In this document: in pieces, positions 1 through 13,062 of the stretch
Layout of the letters: every line of letters starts with the position of its first letter
Numbering within the stretch: position 1 is the stretch's first letter
Source: Haematobia irritans
Taxonomy: Eukaryota > Arthropoda > Insecta > Diptera > Muscidae
Assembly: GCF_050003625.1 (NCBI RefSeq)
Contig: NC_134398.1
Coordinates: 198,097,700 to 198,161,699 of the forward strand
Length of the DNA: 64,000 nt
Reading direction: 5' to 3'
Made by a program: the position numbers and the translations under genes
Notes under the pieces: model-generated
What the model was told of the DNA's origin: nothing
Seen by the model: the letters and a program-made list of their open reading frames with translations, nothing else
Databases searched by the model: none

Positions 1-540
1 AATTTAGTTCAAATCGATTAAGATTTAGATATAGCTCCCATATATATCGTTCGCCCGATTTACACTCATATGACCACAGTGACCAATCTTTTACTCCGAT
101 TTAATTGAGATTTTGCACAGGGAGTAGAATTAGCATTTTAGCTATGCGTGCCAAATTTGGTTGAAATCGGTTTAGATTTAGATATAGCTCCCATATACAC
201 ATTTCGCCCGATTTACACTCATATAACTACAGAGGCCAATTTTTTGCTACGATTTAGTTGAAATTATGCACAGGGAGTAGAACTAGCATTGTCGCTATGC
301 GTGCCAAATTTGGTTGAAATCGGTTAAGATTTAGATATATCTCCCATATATAGCTTTCGTCCGATTTACGCTCATATGACCACAGGGGCCAATTTTTAAC
401 ACCGATTTAGTTGAAATTTTGCACAGGGAGTAGAATTAGTATTGTAGCTATGCGTGTCAAATTTGGTTGAAATCGGTCCTGATTTAGATATAGCTCCCAT
501 ATATATGTTTTTCTGATTTCGACAAAAATGGTCAAAATAC
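1..540 (-). mobile_element. HINE-F2 tandem body, part of outermost F2 copy
   Basis: Tandem units of about 153 bp in minus orientation, recognisable by 'TAGATATAGCTCCCATATA' and 'CGCCCGATTTACACTCATAT'. The copy continues at 5259-5414 and 7089-7322 once the hAT insertion (541-5250) and an F1 insertion (5415-7088) are removed. The joined order matches the uninterrupted F2 copy at 58.6-59.6 kb. The copy is cut by the window start, so its 5' end is not seen. Confidence 0.85.
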
Positions 541-1413
541 CAGCGTTGCCAGAATTGTTTCACCAAAAACCGCTAGATTTGTCCAAAAAACTAGCCAAAA
601 AAAGCTAAAAAAATTAAAAAAATAGCTAGAAAAAAAGCTAATTTTTTTTGTATCAAAAGTCACATTTTTGAATTAAAATTTAACAAACTTAAAGGCTTTA
701 TTTCACTTAAAAAGCATAATATTTTAATTGTATTCAATTTAATTCCATTTCTGTGAGACTGTAAGAAAATCTAAGTCATATTAGCTCTGTTGGCGTACTC
801 GATACATTTTGATTACTATCACAAATTTTTACTGGAAGTTTTTCGTTTATATTTCCTTGTAAAAATATTTTTCTCAGTGAACTTGCAATTGTCAGTTGGT
901 TAATCATGTCACATAGAACTGCATTAGAAAATGTCACATAGAACTGCATTAGAAATTATCTATATATTTCGTTTTAACTGAATTAATGATAAATTCGTGA
1001 ACGTGTACACTTCTCCTAATTTTACCCAAGAGAATAAAACCCATTATAACTGTCTTGCAAGTTTATAATGAATAACTTTTATTCGAAAATTTCCCAAACC
1101 TACTGTTGTCCAATTTTCGTAAATGTAAATCCATCCCATTAATAAATAGCAGATTTGTTTTGATCCTATCACTACGAATTTTTTATTGCATTTTTGGTGT
1201 TAAAAAAAAAACAAGTATATACGGCCGTAAGTTCGGCCAGGCCGAATCTTATGTACCCTCCACCATGGATTGCGTAGGAACTTCTACTAAAGGCTGTCAT
1301 CCACAATCGAATTACTTGGGTTGCGATAACACTTGCCGATGGCAAGGTATCGTAAAACTTTTTAACACTGTCTTCTAAATTGTAAGTTAGCCCATACGGG
1401 GTATATATTAAAC

Positions 1414-2945
1414 AAAACAAGTAAGGAAAGTCTAAAGTCGGGCGGGACCGACTATATTATACCCTGCACCACTTTGTAGATCTAAATTTTCGATACCATA
1501 TCACATCCGTCAAATGTGTTGGGTGCTATATAAAGGTTCGCCCCAAATACATACATTTAAATATCACTTGATTTGGACAGAATTTGATAGACTTTTACAA
1601 AATCTATAGACTCAAAATTTAAGTTGGCTAATGCACTAGGGTGGAACACAATTTTAGTAAAAAAATATGGGAAACATTTAAATCTTAAGCAATTTTAAAG
1701 AAACTTCGCAAAAGTTTATTTATGATTTATCGCTCGATATATATGTATTACAAGTTTAGGAAAATTAGAGTCAGTTTTACAACTTTTCGACTAAGCAGTG
1801 GCGATTTTACAAGGAAAATGTTGGCATTTTGACCATTTTTGTCGAAATCAGAAAAACATATATATGGGAGCTATATCTAAATCTTAACCGATTTCAACCA
1901 AATTTGGCAGGCATAGCTACAATGCTAATTCTACTCCATGTGAAAAATTTCAACTAAATCGGAGCAAAAAATTGGCCTCTGTGGTCATATGAGTGTAAAT
2001 CGGGCAAAAGCTATATATGGGAGCTATATATAAATCTGAACCGATTTCAATCAAATTTGGCACGCATAGCTAGAATGCTAAATCTACTCCTTGTGCAAAA
2101 TTTCAACCAAATTGGGTCAAAACTCTAGCTTTTAGGACCATATTAGTCCATATCGGGCGAAAGATATATATGGGAGCTATATCTAAATCTGAACCGATTT
2201 CAATCAAATTTTACACACTTGACTATACTACTAATTGTACCCCTAGTGCAAAATTTCAACCAAATTCGGCCAAAAATCTGGCTTCTGGGGCCATATTAGT
2301 CCATATCGGGCGAAAGATATATATGGGAGCTATATCTAAATCTGAACCGATTTCAATCAAATTTTGCACACTTGACTATACAACTAAGTGTTATGCTAAT
2401 ACAAAATTTCAAGCAAATCGGTATAAAACTCTGGCTGCTGGGTCCATATTAGTGCATATCGGGCGAAAGATATATATGGGAGCTATATCTAAATCTGAAC
2501 CGATTTCAATAAAATTTGGCACACTTGACTATAATACTAATTGTTCTTCTTGTGCAAAATTTTAAGCAAATTAGGGTAAAACTCTGGCTTCTGGGGCCAT
2601 ATAAGTGCATATCGGGCGAAATATATATATGGGAGCTATATCTAAATCTGAACCGATTCCTTCCAAAATCAATAGGTATCTATTCTGAGCCAAAACACAT
2701 ACTTGTACCAAATTTGAAGTCGATTGGGCTAAAACTGCGACCTAGACTTTGATTACAAAAATGTGTTCACGGACAGACGGACAGACGGACAGACGGACAG
2801 ACGGACATCGCTATATCGACTCAGGAACCCACCCTGAGCATTTTTGCCAAAGACACCATGTGTCTACCTCGTCTCCTTCTGGGTGTTGCAAACATATGCA
2901 CTAACTTATAATACCCTGTTCCACAGTGTGGAGCAGGGTATAAAA
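1414..2945 (+). mobile_element. HINE-F2, essentially complete copy
   Basis: Starts AACAAGTAAGGAAAG with hairpin GTCGG...CCGAC and TATTATACCCTGCACCAC. It has about 150 bp of conserved spacer, five or more 153-bp units beginning TATATGGGAGCTATATC, a GACA/GACG microsatellite (about 2769-2802), and the other end ATACCCTGTTCCACAGTGTG with GGGTATAA. The ends carry near-perfect inverted TATACCCTGCxCCAC. It is inserted in the F1 copy at TATATATTAAAC. Length is about 1.53 kb with no coding capacity. Confidence 0.85.
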
Positions 2946-2959
2946 AGGCAGATTAAATA

Positions 2960-3590
2960 CGTATATAATCTAGTTTGACAAAATTTTCTATAGAAATAAA
3001 ATTTTGACAAAATTTTCTATAGGAATGAAACAAAATTTTCTATAGAAATAAAAACTTGACAAAATTTTCTATAGAAATAAAATGTTGACAAAATTTTCTA
3101 TGGAAGTAAAATGTTGACAAAATTTTCTATAGCAATACAATTTTGACAAAAATTTCTATAGAAATAAAATGTTGACAAAATTTTGTATAGAAATAAAATT
3201 TTGACAAAATTTTGTATAGAAATAAAATGTTTACAAAATTTTCTACAGAAATATTTTTTTTACAAAATTTTCTATAGAAATAAAATTTTGACAAACATTT
3301 CTATAGAAATAAACTTTTGACAAAACTTTCTATAGAAATGAAATTTTAACAAAACTTTCTATAGTAATAAAATTTGACAAAATCTTCTATGGAAATAAAG
3401 TTTTGGTAGATTACAAAATTTTCTATAGAAATAAAATTTTGACAAAATTTTCTATGGAAATAAAATTTTGACAAACATTTGTATAGAAATAAACTTTTGA
3501 CAAAACTTTCTATAGAAATGAAATTTTGACAAAACTTTCTATAGTAATAAAATTTGACAAAATTTTCTATGGAAATAAAGTTTTGGTAGA
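2960..3590 (-). repeat. F3 29-bp satellite array inside F1
   Basis: About 20 imperfect units containing GACAAAATTTTCTATAGAAA (minus orientation of the F3 unit). A sub-block around 3270-3400 recurs at 3430-3590, including a shared TTTTGGTAGATTA junction, so a local duplication of about 170 bp is visible. Confidence 0.85.
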
Positions 3591-4600
3591 TTATTTTTGG
3601 CGATATGGACCAATTTTTGTGTAATAAGTCATCGGCTATATATAACTAAAGACCGATATGGACCAATTTTTACATGGCTGTTACAGGCCATATATTGACA
3701 AAATGTACCAAATTTCAACCGTATCGGATGACTTTTGCTCCTCCAAGAGGTTCCGGACGTCAAATCTGGGGACGGTTTATATGGGAACTATATATAATTA
3801 TGGACCGATATGGACCAATTTTTGCATGGTTGTTAGAGACCATATACTAACACCATGTACCAAATTTCAACTGGATCGGATGAATTTTGCTCTTCCAAGA
3901 GGCTCCGGAGGTCAAATCTGGGGATCGGTTTATATAGGGGATATATATAATTATGGACCGATATGGACCAATTTTTGCATGGTTGTTAAAAACCGTATAC
4001 TAAGACCATGTACTAAATTTCAACCGGATCGGATGAATTTTGCTCCTCCAAGAGGCTCCGGTGGTCAAATCTGGGGATCGGTTTATATGGGAGCTATATA
4101 TAATTATGGACCGATATGGACCAATTTTTGCATGGTAGTTAGAGGCCGTATACTAACATCAGGTACCAAATTTCAACCGGATCGGATGAATTTTGCCCCT
4201 CCAAAAGTCTCCGGAGGTCAAATCTGGGGATCGGTTTATATGGGGGCTATATATAATTATGGACCGATATGGACCAATTTTTGCATGGTTGTTAGAGACC
4301 ATATACTTACATCAGGTACCAAATTTCAATCGGATCGGATGAATTTTGCCCCTCCAAGAGGCTCCGGAAGTCAAATCTGGGGATCGGTTTATATGGGGGC
4401 TATATATAATTATGGACCGATATGGACCAATTTTTGCATGGTTGTTAGAGACCGTATACTAAGACCACGTACCAAATTTCAACCGGATCGGATGAATTTT
4501 GCTGCTCCGGGAGGCTCCCCAAGCCAAATTTGGGGATCGGTTTATATGGGGGCTATACGTAAACGTGGTCCGATATGGCCCATTTTCAATACCATCTGAC
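3590..4600 (+). repeat. Six 153-bp F1 tandem units
   Basis: Units carry TATATGGGGGCTATATATAA, CCGATATGGACCAATTTTTG and CCAAATTTCAACCGGATCGG. The unit length is a multiple of three and this frame has no stop, giving a 313-codon open frame at 3658-4599. That frame is a by-product of the repeat and is not annotated as a gene. Confidence 0.9.
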
Positions 4601-4857
4601 CTACATCAATAACAACTACTTGTGCCAAGTTTCAAGTCGATAGCTTGTTTCGTTCGGAAGTTAGCGTGATTTCCACAGACGGACGGACAGCCGGACAGAC
4701 GGACAGACGGACGGACGGACGGACATGCTTAGATCGACTCAGAATTTCACCACGACCCAGAATATATATACTTTATGGGGTCTTAGAGCAATATTTCGAT
4801 GTGTTACAAACGGAATGACAAAGTTAATATACCCCCATCCTATGGTGGAGGGTATAA

Positions 4858-5250
4858 TAATACCACATTCAAAACTTTATTTCCTTAATTATTTCTATGT
4901 TCGGTTCCAAAGATTTTGTACACTAATGATTTTTGTATTGATTCCGAGTCAAATTTGAATTTATTCGTTTTCTCAGCTTTTTCTTCATGAGCTATCACAG
5001 TGCTTTAAAAACGTGCTAACGAAAACTTAAATTTTCAAATTCAGACTCGACTTTAAGTAGAAATAAGATAAAAACGAAGTTTTATCCATATTTCAATAGG
5101 AACATGCCGAAAATAAAAAAAGCCAAAAATAGCTAAAAGGGTCATGAAAAAAAGCCAGAAAAAAAGCTAAAAGCTAAATGCATTTTTTCCCGCTAAACGT
5201 CTTCAAAAAAAGCCAAATCTAGCGGGAAAAAAGCTAAATTGGCAACGCTG
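4858..5250. other. Right part of the hAT core
   Basis: Non-coding. It contains GCTAAAAG/GCCAAAAA subterminal motifs and a patch (about 4990-5060) with 'TTCAGACTCGACTT' that also occurs near 40100 and, inverted, near 21600. This points to an older interspersed repeat within the hAT. Confidence 0.6.
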
Positions 5251-5414
5251 CAAAATACTAAAATTTTCCTTGTAAAATCACCACTGCTTAGTCGAAAAGT
5301 TGTAAAAATGACTCTAATTTTCCTAAACTTCTAATACATATATATCGAGCCATAAATCATAAATAAACGTTTGCGAAGTTTCCTTAAAATTGCTTCAGAT
5401 TTAAATGTTTCCCC

Positions 5415-7088
5415 TATTATACCCTCCACCATAGGATGGGGGGTATATTAACTTTGTCATTCCGTTTGTAACACATCGAAATATTGCTCTAAGACCCCAT
5501 AAAGTACAGTTTGTCAAGAAAGTGTTTTGACAATGGGATAAAAATTATGTTTTGTTCCAAAATTAAATATAATGAAATTTTAAAAAAATATTTTATTATG
5601 TATTTTGCAAAGTATACATACGTACACAGAATTAAAAATTTAATAAAATATTTAATATTTCAATTATTTCTAGAATTTGAAACAGTTGGCAATGTCAAAA
5701 GACTTTCTTGGCATACTGTATATATATTCAGGGTCGTGGTGAAATTCTGAGTCGATCTGAGCATGTCCGTCCGTCCGTCTGTTGAAATCACGCTAACTTC
5801 CGAACGAAACAAGCTATCAACTCGAAACTTGGCACAAGTAGTTGTTATTGATGTAGGTCGGATGGTATTGCAAATGGGCCATATCGGTCCACTTTCACGT
5901 ATAGCCCCCATAGAAACAGACCCCCAAATTTGGCTTGCGAGGCCTCTAAGAGAAGCAAATTTCATCCGATCCGGCTGAAATTTGGTACATGGTATTACTA
6001 TATATGGTCTCTAACAACCATGCAAAAATTGGTTCACATCGGTCCATAATTATATATAGCCCCCATATAAACCGATCCCTCGATTTGGCTTGCGGAGCCT
6101 CTAAGAGAAGCAAATTTCATCCGATCCGGCTGAAATTTGGTACATGGTGTAAGTATATGGTATCTAACAACCATGCAAAAATTGGTTCACATCGGTCCAT
6201 AATTATATATAGCCCCCACATAAACTGATCCCCCGATTTGGCTTGCAGAGCCTCTAAGAGAAATAAATTTCATCCGATCCGGCTGAAATTTGTTACATGA
6301 TGTTAGTATATGGTCTCTAATGACCATGCAAAAATTGGTCCATAATTATATATAGCCCTCATATAAACCGATCCCCCGATTTGGCTTGCAGAGCCTCTAA
6401 GAGAAACAAATTTCATCCGATCCGGCTGCAATTTGGTACATGCAAAAATTATATATAGCCCCCATATAAACCGATCACCAGATTTGACCTCCGGAGTCTC
6501 TTGGAAGACCAATATTCATCTGATTCAGTTGAAATTTGGTACGTGATGTTAGTATATGGCCTCAAACACCCATGCAAAAATTGGTCGATATCGGTCCATA
6601 ATTATATATAGGCCCCATATAAACCCAACCCCAGATTTTACCTCCGGAGTACCTTGGAAGAGCAAAATTCTTCCCATTCGGTTGAAATTTGGTAGGTGAT
6701 GTTAGTATATGGTATCCAATAACCATGCAAGAATTGGTTCCTATCAGTCCATAATTATATATAGCTCCTATATAAACCGATCGCCAGATTTGTTCTCCGG
6801 TGCCTTTTGGAGAAGCAAAATTCAATCGATCTGGTTGAAATTTGGTACGTGGTGGTGGTATATGATATTTAACAACCATGCCAAAAGTGTTCCATATCAG
6901 TTCATAATCATTTATAGCCGCCATATAAACCGATCCCGAGATTTGGTTTTGGAGCCTCTTGGAGGAGCAAATTTCATCCGAGTGAGTTGAAACTTGTGGA
7001 TGCCAGTCTTTCGTAGAAGTTTCTACGCAATCCATGGTGGAGGGTACATAAGATTCGGCCTGGCCGAACTTACGGCCGTATATACTTC
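5415..7088 (-). mobile_element. HINE-F1 copy, complete
   Basis: 5' end TTATACCCTCCACCATAGG at the left, the GTCCGTCCGTCTG region at about 5765, 153-bp units from about 5890 to 6960, then the 3' end with GCAATCCATGGTGGAGGGTA, the hairpin and GTATATACTT. It splits the outer F2 copy between TTTCCCC and TTTTTTACTAAC, sequences that are contiguous in the F2 copy near 58.8 kb. About 5500-5700 holds an unrelated AT-rich insert between CCATAAAGTA and TATATATTCA. Confidence 0.85.
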
Positions 7089-7322
7089 TTTTTTACTAAC
7101 ATTGTGTTCCACCCTAGTGCATTAGCCGACTTAAATTTTGAATCTATAGATTTTGTAGAAGTCTATCAAATTCTGTCCAGATCGAGTTATATTTAAATGT
7201 ATGTATTTGGGACAAACCTTTATATATAGCCCCCAACACATTTGACGGATGTGATATGGTATCGAAAATTTAGATATAATATGCTCGGCCCCGTCCGGCT
7301 TTAGACTTTCCTTACTTGTTTT
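7089..7322 (-). mobile_element. HINE-F2 3' end, closing the outermost copy
   Basis: Carries the F2 terminal segment in minus orientation: ACTAACATTGTGTTCCACCC, then the hairpin region near CGGCCCCGTCCGGC and the terminal TTTCCTTACTTG. It pairs with 1-540 and 5259-5414 as one interrupted copy. Confidence 0.85.
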
Positions 7323-7562
7323 TACTAATATTGTGTTTTGTTCCAGGGTGTTAGCCGATTTAAATTTTAAGAAAATTTTTTAGTAGTATAAAAAATGTTG
7401 TCCAAATCGGTTCATATCTAAATATTTTATATGGGACTTAAACCTTTATATAGCTCCTAACGAATTTTAGGGAGTTAAGATGTTATCAAACATGTTGGTG
7501 TACATATTGATGAAGGTATAATAATAGTCGTTTTCGTCAGACTTTACACTTTACTTACTTGT
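7323..7562 (-). mobile_element. Diverged HINE-F2 3' end fragment
   Basis: A second, older version of the same F2 terminal segment directly follows the first (TACTAATATTGTGTTTTGTTCC ... TTTACTTACTTG, given here only as landmarks). It has more substitutions than its neighbour, so it is an independent older insertion or an old tandem 3' end. Downstream, 7562-7690 keeps one weak body unit (CCCATACAAACCGACC). Confidence 0.6.
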
Positions 7563-7689
7563 TTATCTCTAAGCATGTTAAATTTGATAGCGATCTACAT
7601 CGATTCAGGTTTTGATGTAGCCCCCATACAAACCGACCCCCCGATTTGGACTCTTGGGTATCTAGATACTGCAATGTTTATCCAATATA

Positions 7690-7930
7690 ACGGCAGCCCA
7701 ATATTTGAGCTCACTTAGACTATTCAGTCCATTGTGATACCACAGAGTGGAACTTGTCTCTTATCAGCCCGATTCAATGGCAAGCAACCTCCTTTTTTGT
7801 AGCGGAGTCCGAACGGCGTTCCACATTGCAGTGAATTCACTTTGAGAAGCTTTGAAACACTCAGAAATATAATCCACCGCAGAAAAAATTTTGGTGTTTG
7901 GTCGAAGCTGGGTTGATCTCATCCTTCGTA
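7690..7930 (-). mobile_element. tRNA-derived SINE, degenerate copy
   Basis: Matches the SINE at 56808-57165 over CTCACTTAGACTATTCAGTC, CATTGTGATACCAC, GCGGAGTCCGAACGGCGTTC and GGTGTTTGGTCGAAGC. The tail and most of the tRNA-like head are lost. Confidence 0.7.
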
Positions 7931-8015
7931 AACCTAAAAAAAAATTATTTATTATTACGAATTTATTCCCTCTCTGTGTTTATGAGCCTTTCAAATCTTC
8001 TCTAAGTGGTTACAA

Positions 8016-8165
8016 TAGGGTATGCAACGCCGTTTGAACTCGTCTCTAAGAAGGAGGTCCCTTGTCATTGGCCTGAACATAGAATCGAACAGCGCTCATT
8101 GACGTGAGAGAATTCCACCACTTGTGGCGTCACAAAGGATTTCATAGTCAAAGTGAGCCAAAATA
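8016..8165 (+). mobile_element. SINE fragment, opposite orientation
   Basis: Reads as the reverse complement of the same SINE: AACGCCGTTTGAACTCG, AAGGAGGTCCCTTGTCATTG, then a degraded CACTCA/GAGAGAA block. With 7690-7930 it forms two SINE pieces facing away from each other. Confidence 0.6.
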
Positions 8166-9539
8166 ATGGGATGCCACTATACTTAATCCCTAACCTGAGT
8201 GGTTAAGACCATATTAAAATAAATACAAATTAAAATTTGATTTACCGAGCTTCAACTTTTGTCAATGATCATAAAGAATTCCATGAGATTAAATACAGCT
8301 GAACAAGCCACTTGTTAATATGTTACGCTCTTGTCAACATTTATTATAATTATACCATTAACTCTACACAATCGAATCACTCATCCACATTCACATACAC
8401 AAATACACACAAATGCCGTAAATTATATTCATTAGTATATGTGTACATATTCATATCCTTTTCTATAGAAAATATTACCATGAACAAAAACATTTATAGT
8501 CAAAAAGGGGAACTTGAATGGCTTACTACATTATAACATAACCACCAGCACCCTGTAAAGTAAAGTCCCCTCTTATCTATTCCCCTGCTTTTGCACAGAT
8601 CATGGAATGGAATAAACATTCGAATTCATCCATACAAATATTGCTTATTTATTATTTATATGGTTTTATTGTAGCTTGACAAAAATTATTGTTAACCCAG
8701 CCATAGCAGTGGTGGGGAAAAAAAACTGTTCCCAAAATGAAAACACAAAAATATTTGCAAACTCACATACGCTTGAAAGACCGGTGAGGGGGAGCGAAGT
8801 ATGAAAATTATGATGGTAATGATGATTGTGGTAATGGGACAGGGAGAGTGAGAGAGAGAGAGAGAGCAAAACTCATGGCATTGCCTATGATGCTGGTAAT
8901 GATGATAATGATGACAATGATGTTGGTTGTGATTGTGATGATAATCATAACATTTCTCTCATGAATAAATGTGCCTGTCTGTCTGTATAGGCCTTTTTGG
9001 TTTTGGTTTCTGGTCTGGTTTTTATTATTCAGTTTGTTTGTTTGTTTGTGTGTTTGTGTTTTTGTGTAAAGGGGAGATTTTGCTGTGATATATGAATGCT
9101 TCTGTGTGTGTGTGTATGTGAATTGGTGTTGTCGTTTTGGCCGAATGTGTGAAAATATTTATAAACTACTATTACTACTCTGCTACTATAAACAGAATAA
9201 CGACAACCACCATCATCAGCAACAACAACAACAAAAACAGCGATACCAATGACTTTACCGTTCTTCCTCCATTTATTTTGTGGCATTAAGCCATTGAGCA
9301 ACAGGATCTCCTTTTTTTCTCGGTCCATTTCAACAGGATGCCAATCGTAATTGGTTTGTTGATATTTAATGGTATCGACGGATGTGAAAGAGAAACAAAT
9401 TAACATAAAATATGTTCCAACACGAGAGATTTGGTATGTAAGTTTGATAGTGAAATTACAGGTACTTGTTACTGGTAAAAATAAATATCAAATATGAAAT
9501 AAATTTTGTACAAATCTTACACCTTATTGTATACTCAAA
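8166..9539. other. Unique sequence with simple repeats, no gene recognised
   Basis: No recognised coding segment. It contains a short GA run (about 8848-8866), TGATGA-rich sequence (8875-8945), a GTTT/GTGT run (9030-9115) and a CAA/CAG run (9215-9240). This looks like ordinary fly intronic or intergenic DNA. Confidence 0.5.
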
Positions 9540-10257
9540 TCTAATATATAAACATAGCTCCGATTTTCCTTCCTTAAGCCTATTACTAAGTTCACGTTTT
9601 CGCACGAAAAACTGTTATACTCCATATAAAAAACGTAAGCGCGGAATAAATGCGAAATCTTTGTTTTGAGGATTTTAAAACACATATTTATACAATCCTG
9701 AACTTTTCGCACAAAAAGATAGGCGGGTATATTTTTCGCATAAATAAGTTAACATCCGTGCGTTTGAGACCCTATTTGCAGAGATAGATGAAGATATTCG
9801 TTTTTCGCAGAAACGAAGTTAGTACTAAGCATTACGCTTTAACTCCAGAACGCACAAACCGATTTCCACGGTTTTGCATTCGTTGGAAAGGTCTCGGGCT
9901 CTGTGAGATGTATAGCAAAGCACATTTAAAAAAAGTTTCAACGGAAAAGTAGGAAAATCTTTTTTTTACATACCACACAGATTACAAAAATTTATAATTT
10001 GAATTCATCGCACTTGCTTTTGTTATAAAATAATTTTATTTTTTCACATGAAAAATGTTCGGAGAACGTAGAGGGTAATCATTCGTTGAAAATAGGGTAC
10101 CTCATTTTTTGATATCTGCTGGGGTAGGGGGCCGTGAAACAACTAAAAATTTCCAATTTACTTGAAATTTACAGCGGATGTGGGGTAGGTTATACTATTG
10201 TAACAGATATCTGATTTTCTGAAGGGAAGGGGGCCTCCCCTTGCCATGCTGTTAAAA

Positions 10258-11570
<1,313 letters not shown>

Positions 11571-11610
11571 GTATAATTTGTTTGAGATTTTCTGGGACGT
11601 CCACACAACA

Positions 11611-11667
11611 TATCCTCCCTCATCGTCCCAATATCATTTGTCGATATTGGGACGGGGGAGGGAGGAT
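11611..11667. repeat. Long perfect-like inverted repeat
   Basis: Arms TCCTCCCTCATCGTCCCAA and TTGGGACGGGGGAGGGAGGA extend through ATATC/GATAT around a loop of about 7 nt (ATTTGTC). The stem is about 24 bp with 2-3 mismatches. It lies between the F1 copy and the SINE. It may be the end of an otherwise unrecognised fold-back element. Confidence 0.7.
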
Positions 11668-12008
11668 AGGTTAGGTTTGGTATGGAGGCAGCCCGATGTA
11701 TCAGGCTCACTTAGAATATTCAGTCCCTTGTGATGCCACATTGGTGAACTTCTTTCTTATCACTGAGTGCTGCCCGATTCCATGTTAAGCTCAATGACAA
11801 GGGACCTCCTTTTTATAGCCGAGTCCGGACGGCGTTGCAGTGAAAACACTTAGAGAAGCTTTGACTCAGAAAAGTCACCAGCATTACTGCGGTGGGATAT
11901 TTCACCGCTGAAATACTTTTTGGTGTTCGGTCGAAGCAGGTATCGAACCCACGACTTTTGTGTATGCAAGGCGGGAATGCTACCCATTGCATAACGGGGA
12001 GGGAGACC
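11666..12008 (-). mobile_element. tRNA-derived SINE, near full length
   Basis: Left edge ATAGGTTAGG is the 3' tail in minus orientation, followed by GCAGCCCGATGTATCAGGCT. The right edge keeps a tRNA-like head, with B-box GGTTCGATACC on the minus strand and an A-box-like TATGCAATGGGTAGC. It lies inside the Helitron remnant. Confidence 0.8.
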
Positions 12009-13062
12009 TCCTCTAAAACTGAAAATAACTAGAATTCTCTAGTTTACTTGAAATTTACAAAGGCCCTAGGGGAAGGTTATGAAATCAATATGGTGTACTT
12101 GATTTTTGGGTATTTGGACGGGAACCTTCTCCTTGCCCTACTCTATGAAACTTGAAGGAAAGTTTAAAAATTATCTTGGAATTTGCAGCGAAAGTGACGT
12201 CCCTTTACGAAAAATAGAGCAAAATCTAACCTTCTCGTGAAATTGGGAGAAGATGATTAAATTTATACAGGATACATGATTTTTTGATGCCTGTTTGGGG
12301 AAAGGGAATAGTGAAGTTGGGTAGTATGTGAAATGAATATAGGGTACGTGAATTTACGACATTTGGTCGGATTGTTTAGAGGATTGTTGATATATGGGAA
12401 TTTGGTACATGATTTTTTTTGATTTTCCCATAGGTTTCTGCTAGACTTTTTTAAGTAAAAAACTTAAATTTCCATGAAGTTGACAGGCAACATAGAGGGT
12501 GCTACATTTTCTGGCATATATTTGAGAAAGACATGTTCTCCCTGTCCAACAAGTTAACAAACGGTAATATGGTAAATTTTTAAGTACTTTTACTTTTTCC
12601 GATTTATTGGGCGGTATGTTGAGGAGAAGTATACCTCCCCTTGACAACCGATGCTTGAAATTCACAGGAAATGTAGAAGATTGTCCAACAATTTGAATAC
12701 AGAACCATTTAAAAAAAAAAAACAAAAAATTGGTTGAAAGGGAACACCCCCTACACGACGTTTGTTAAGCCGGTCCGTTATGCATAATCGCCTTTTTTTC
12801 TGTATATAAACGAAAAATCAAGTAGTATGATTTTTTTAATGTACGGGACACGTGTCTTGAAACCATGGAGATTAATCAGTACTTCAGTTATTGTGCCAGA
12901 CTTCCCCTGACCCTAAAAGAGTTCAAATCTTTTTGAATATGGATATGGTTGGCAAAGTTATCGAAAATATGCTTCGGAAAGAGCAGCAAACCGGGCCGGG
13001 TTACGCTAGTTTACTCTAAAATACTGTATCACAATATTGGCCTATCCACAAAAATTTTGTTT

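Larger units (their letters stand above)
1209..4858 (+). mobile_element. HINE-F1 copy (A-end first), split by an F2 copy
   Basis: In plus coordinates it starts with the 3' end: ACAAGTATATACGGCCG, the hairpin TTCGGCCAGGCCGAA, then TACCCTCCACCAT. After the F2 insertion (1414-2945) it resumes with an F3 array (about 2960-3590), six 153-bp units (3590-4600), the conserved region, a GACG microsatellite (4677-4722) and the 5' end CCTATGGTGGAGGGTATAA. The inverted 13-mer TACCCTCCACCAT / ATGGTGGAGGGTA near the two ends is the subterminal inverted repeat typical of Helentron-related elements. Confidence 0.85.
541..5250. mobile_element. hAT-superfamily element with nested insertions
   Basis: Both termini read CAGCGTTGCCA inward, and a second inverted block CGCTAGATTTG follows on each side. 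The element is flanked by a perfect 8-bp duplication CAAAATAC (533-540 and 5251-5258), the target size of hAT elements. Subterminal regions are rich in AGCTAAAAA/GCCAAAAA motifs. Without the nested F1/F2 insertion (1209-4858) the core is about 1.06 kb and shows no transposase, so it is non-autonomous. It sits inside an F2 copy. Confidence 0.85.

Noticed and set aside
1220..1260. Hairpins TTCGGCCAGGCCGAA near many repeats as rho-independent terminators or riboswitches
   Set aside because: They mark the 3' ends of dispersed HINE copies in both orientations; the genome is not bacterial.
3658..4599. 313-codon open frame, and similar long frames at 19328-20146, 53215-53958, 49407-48894 and 48952-49638
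   Set aside because: They are translations of 153-bp tandem units (a multiple of three) that stay open on both strands. No start context, domain or codon bias suggests a gene.
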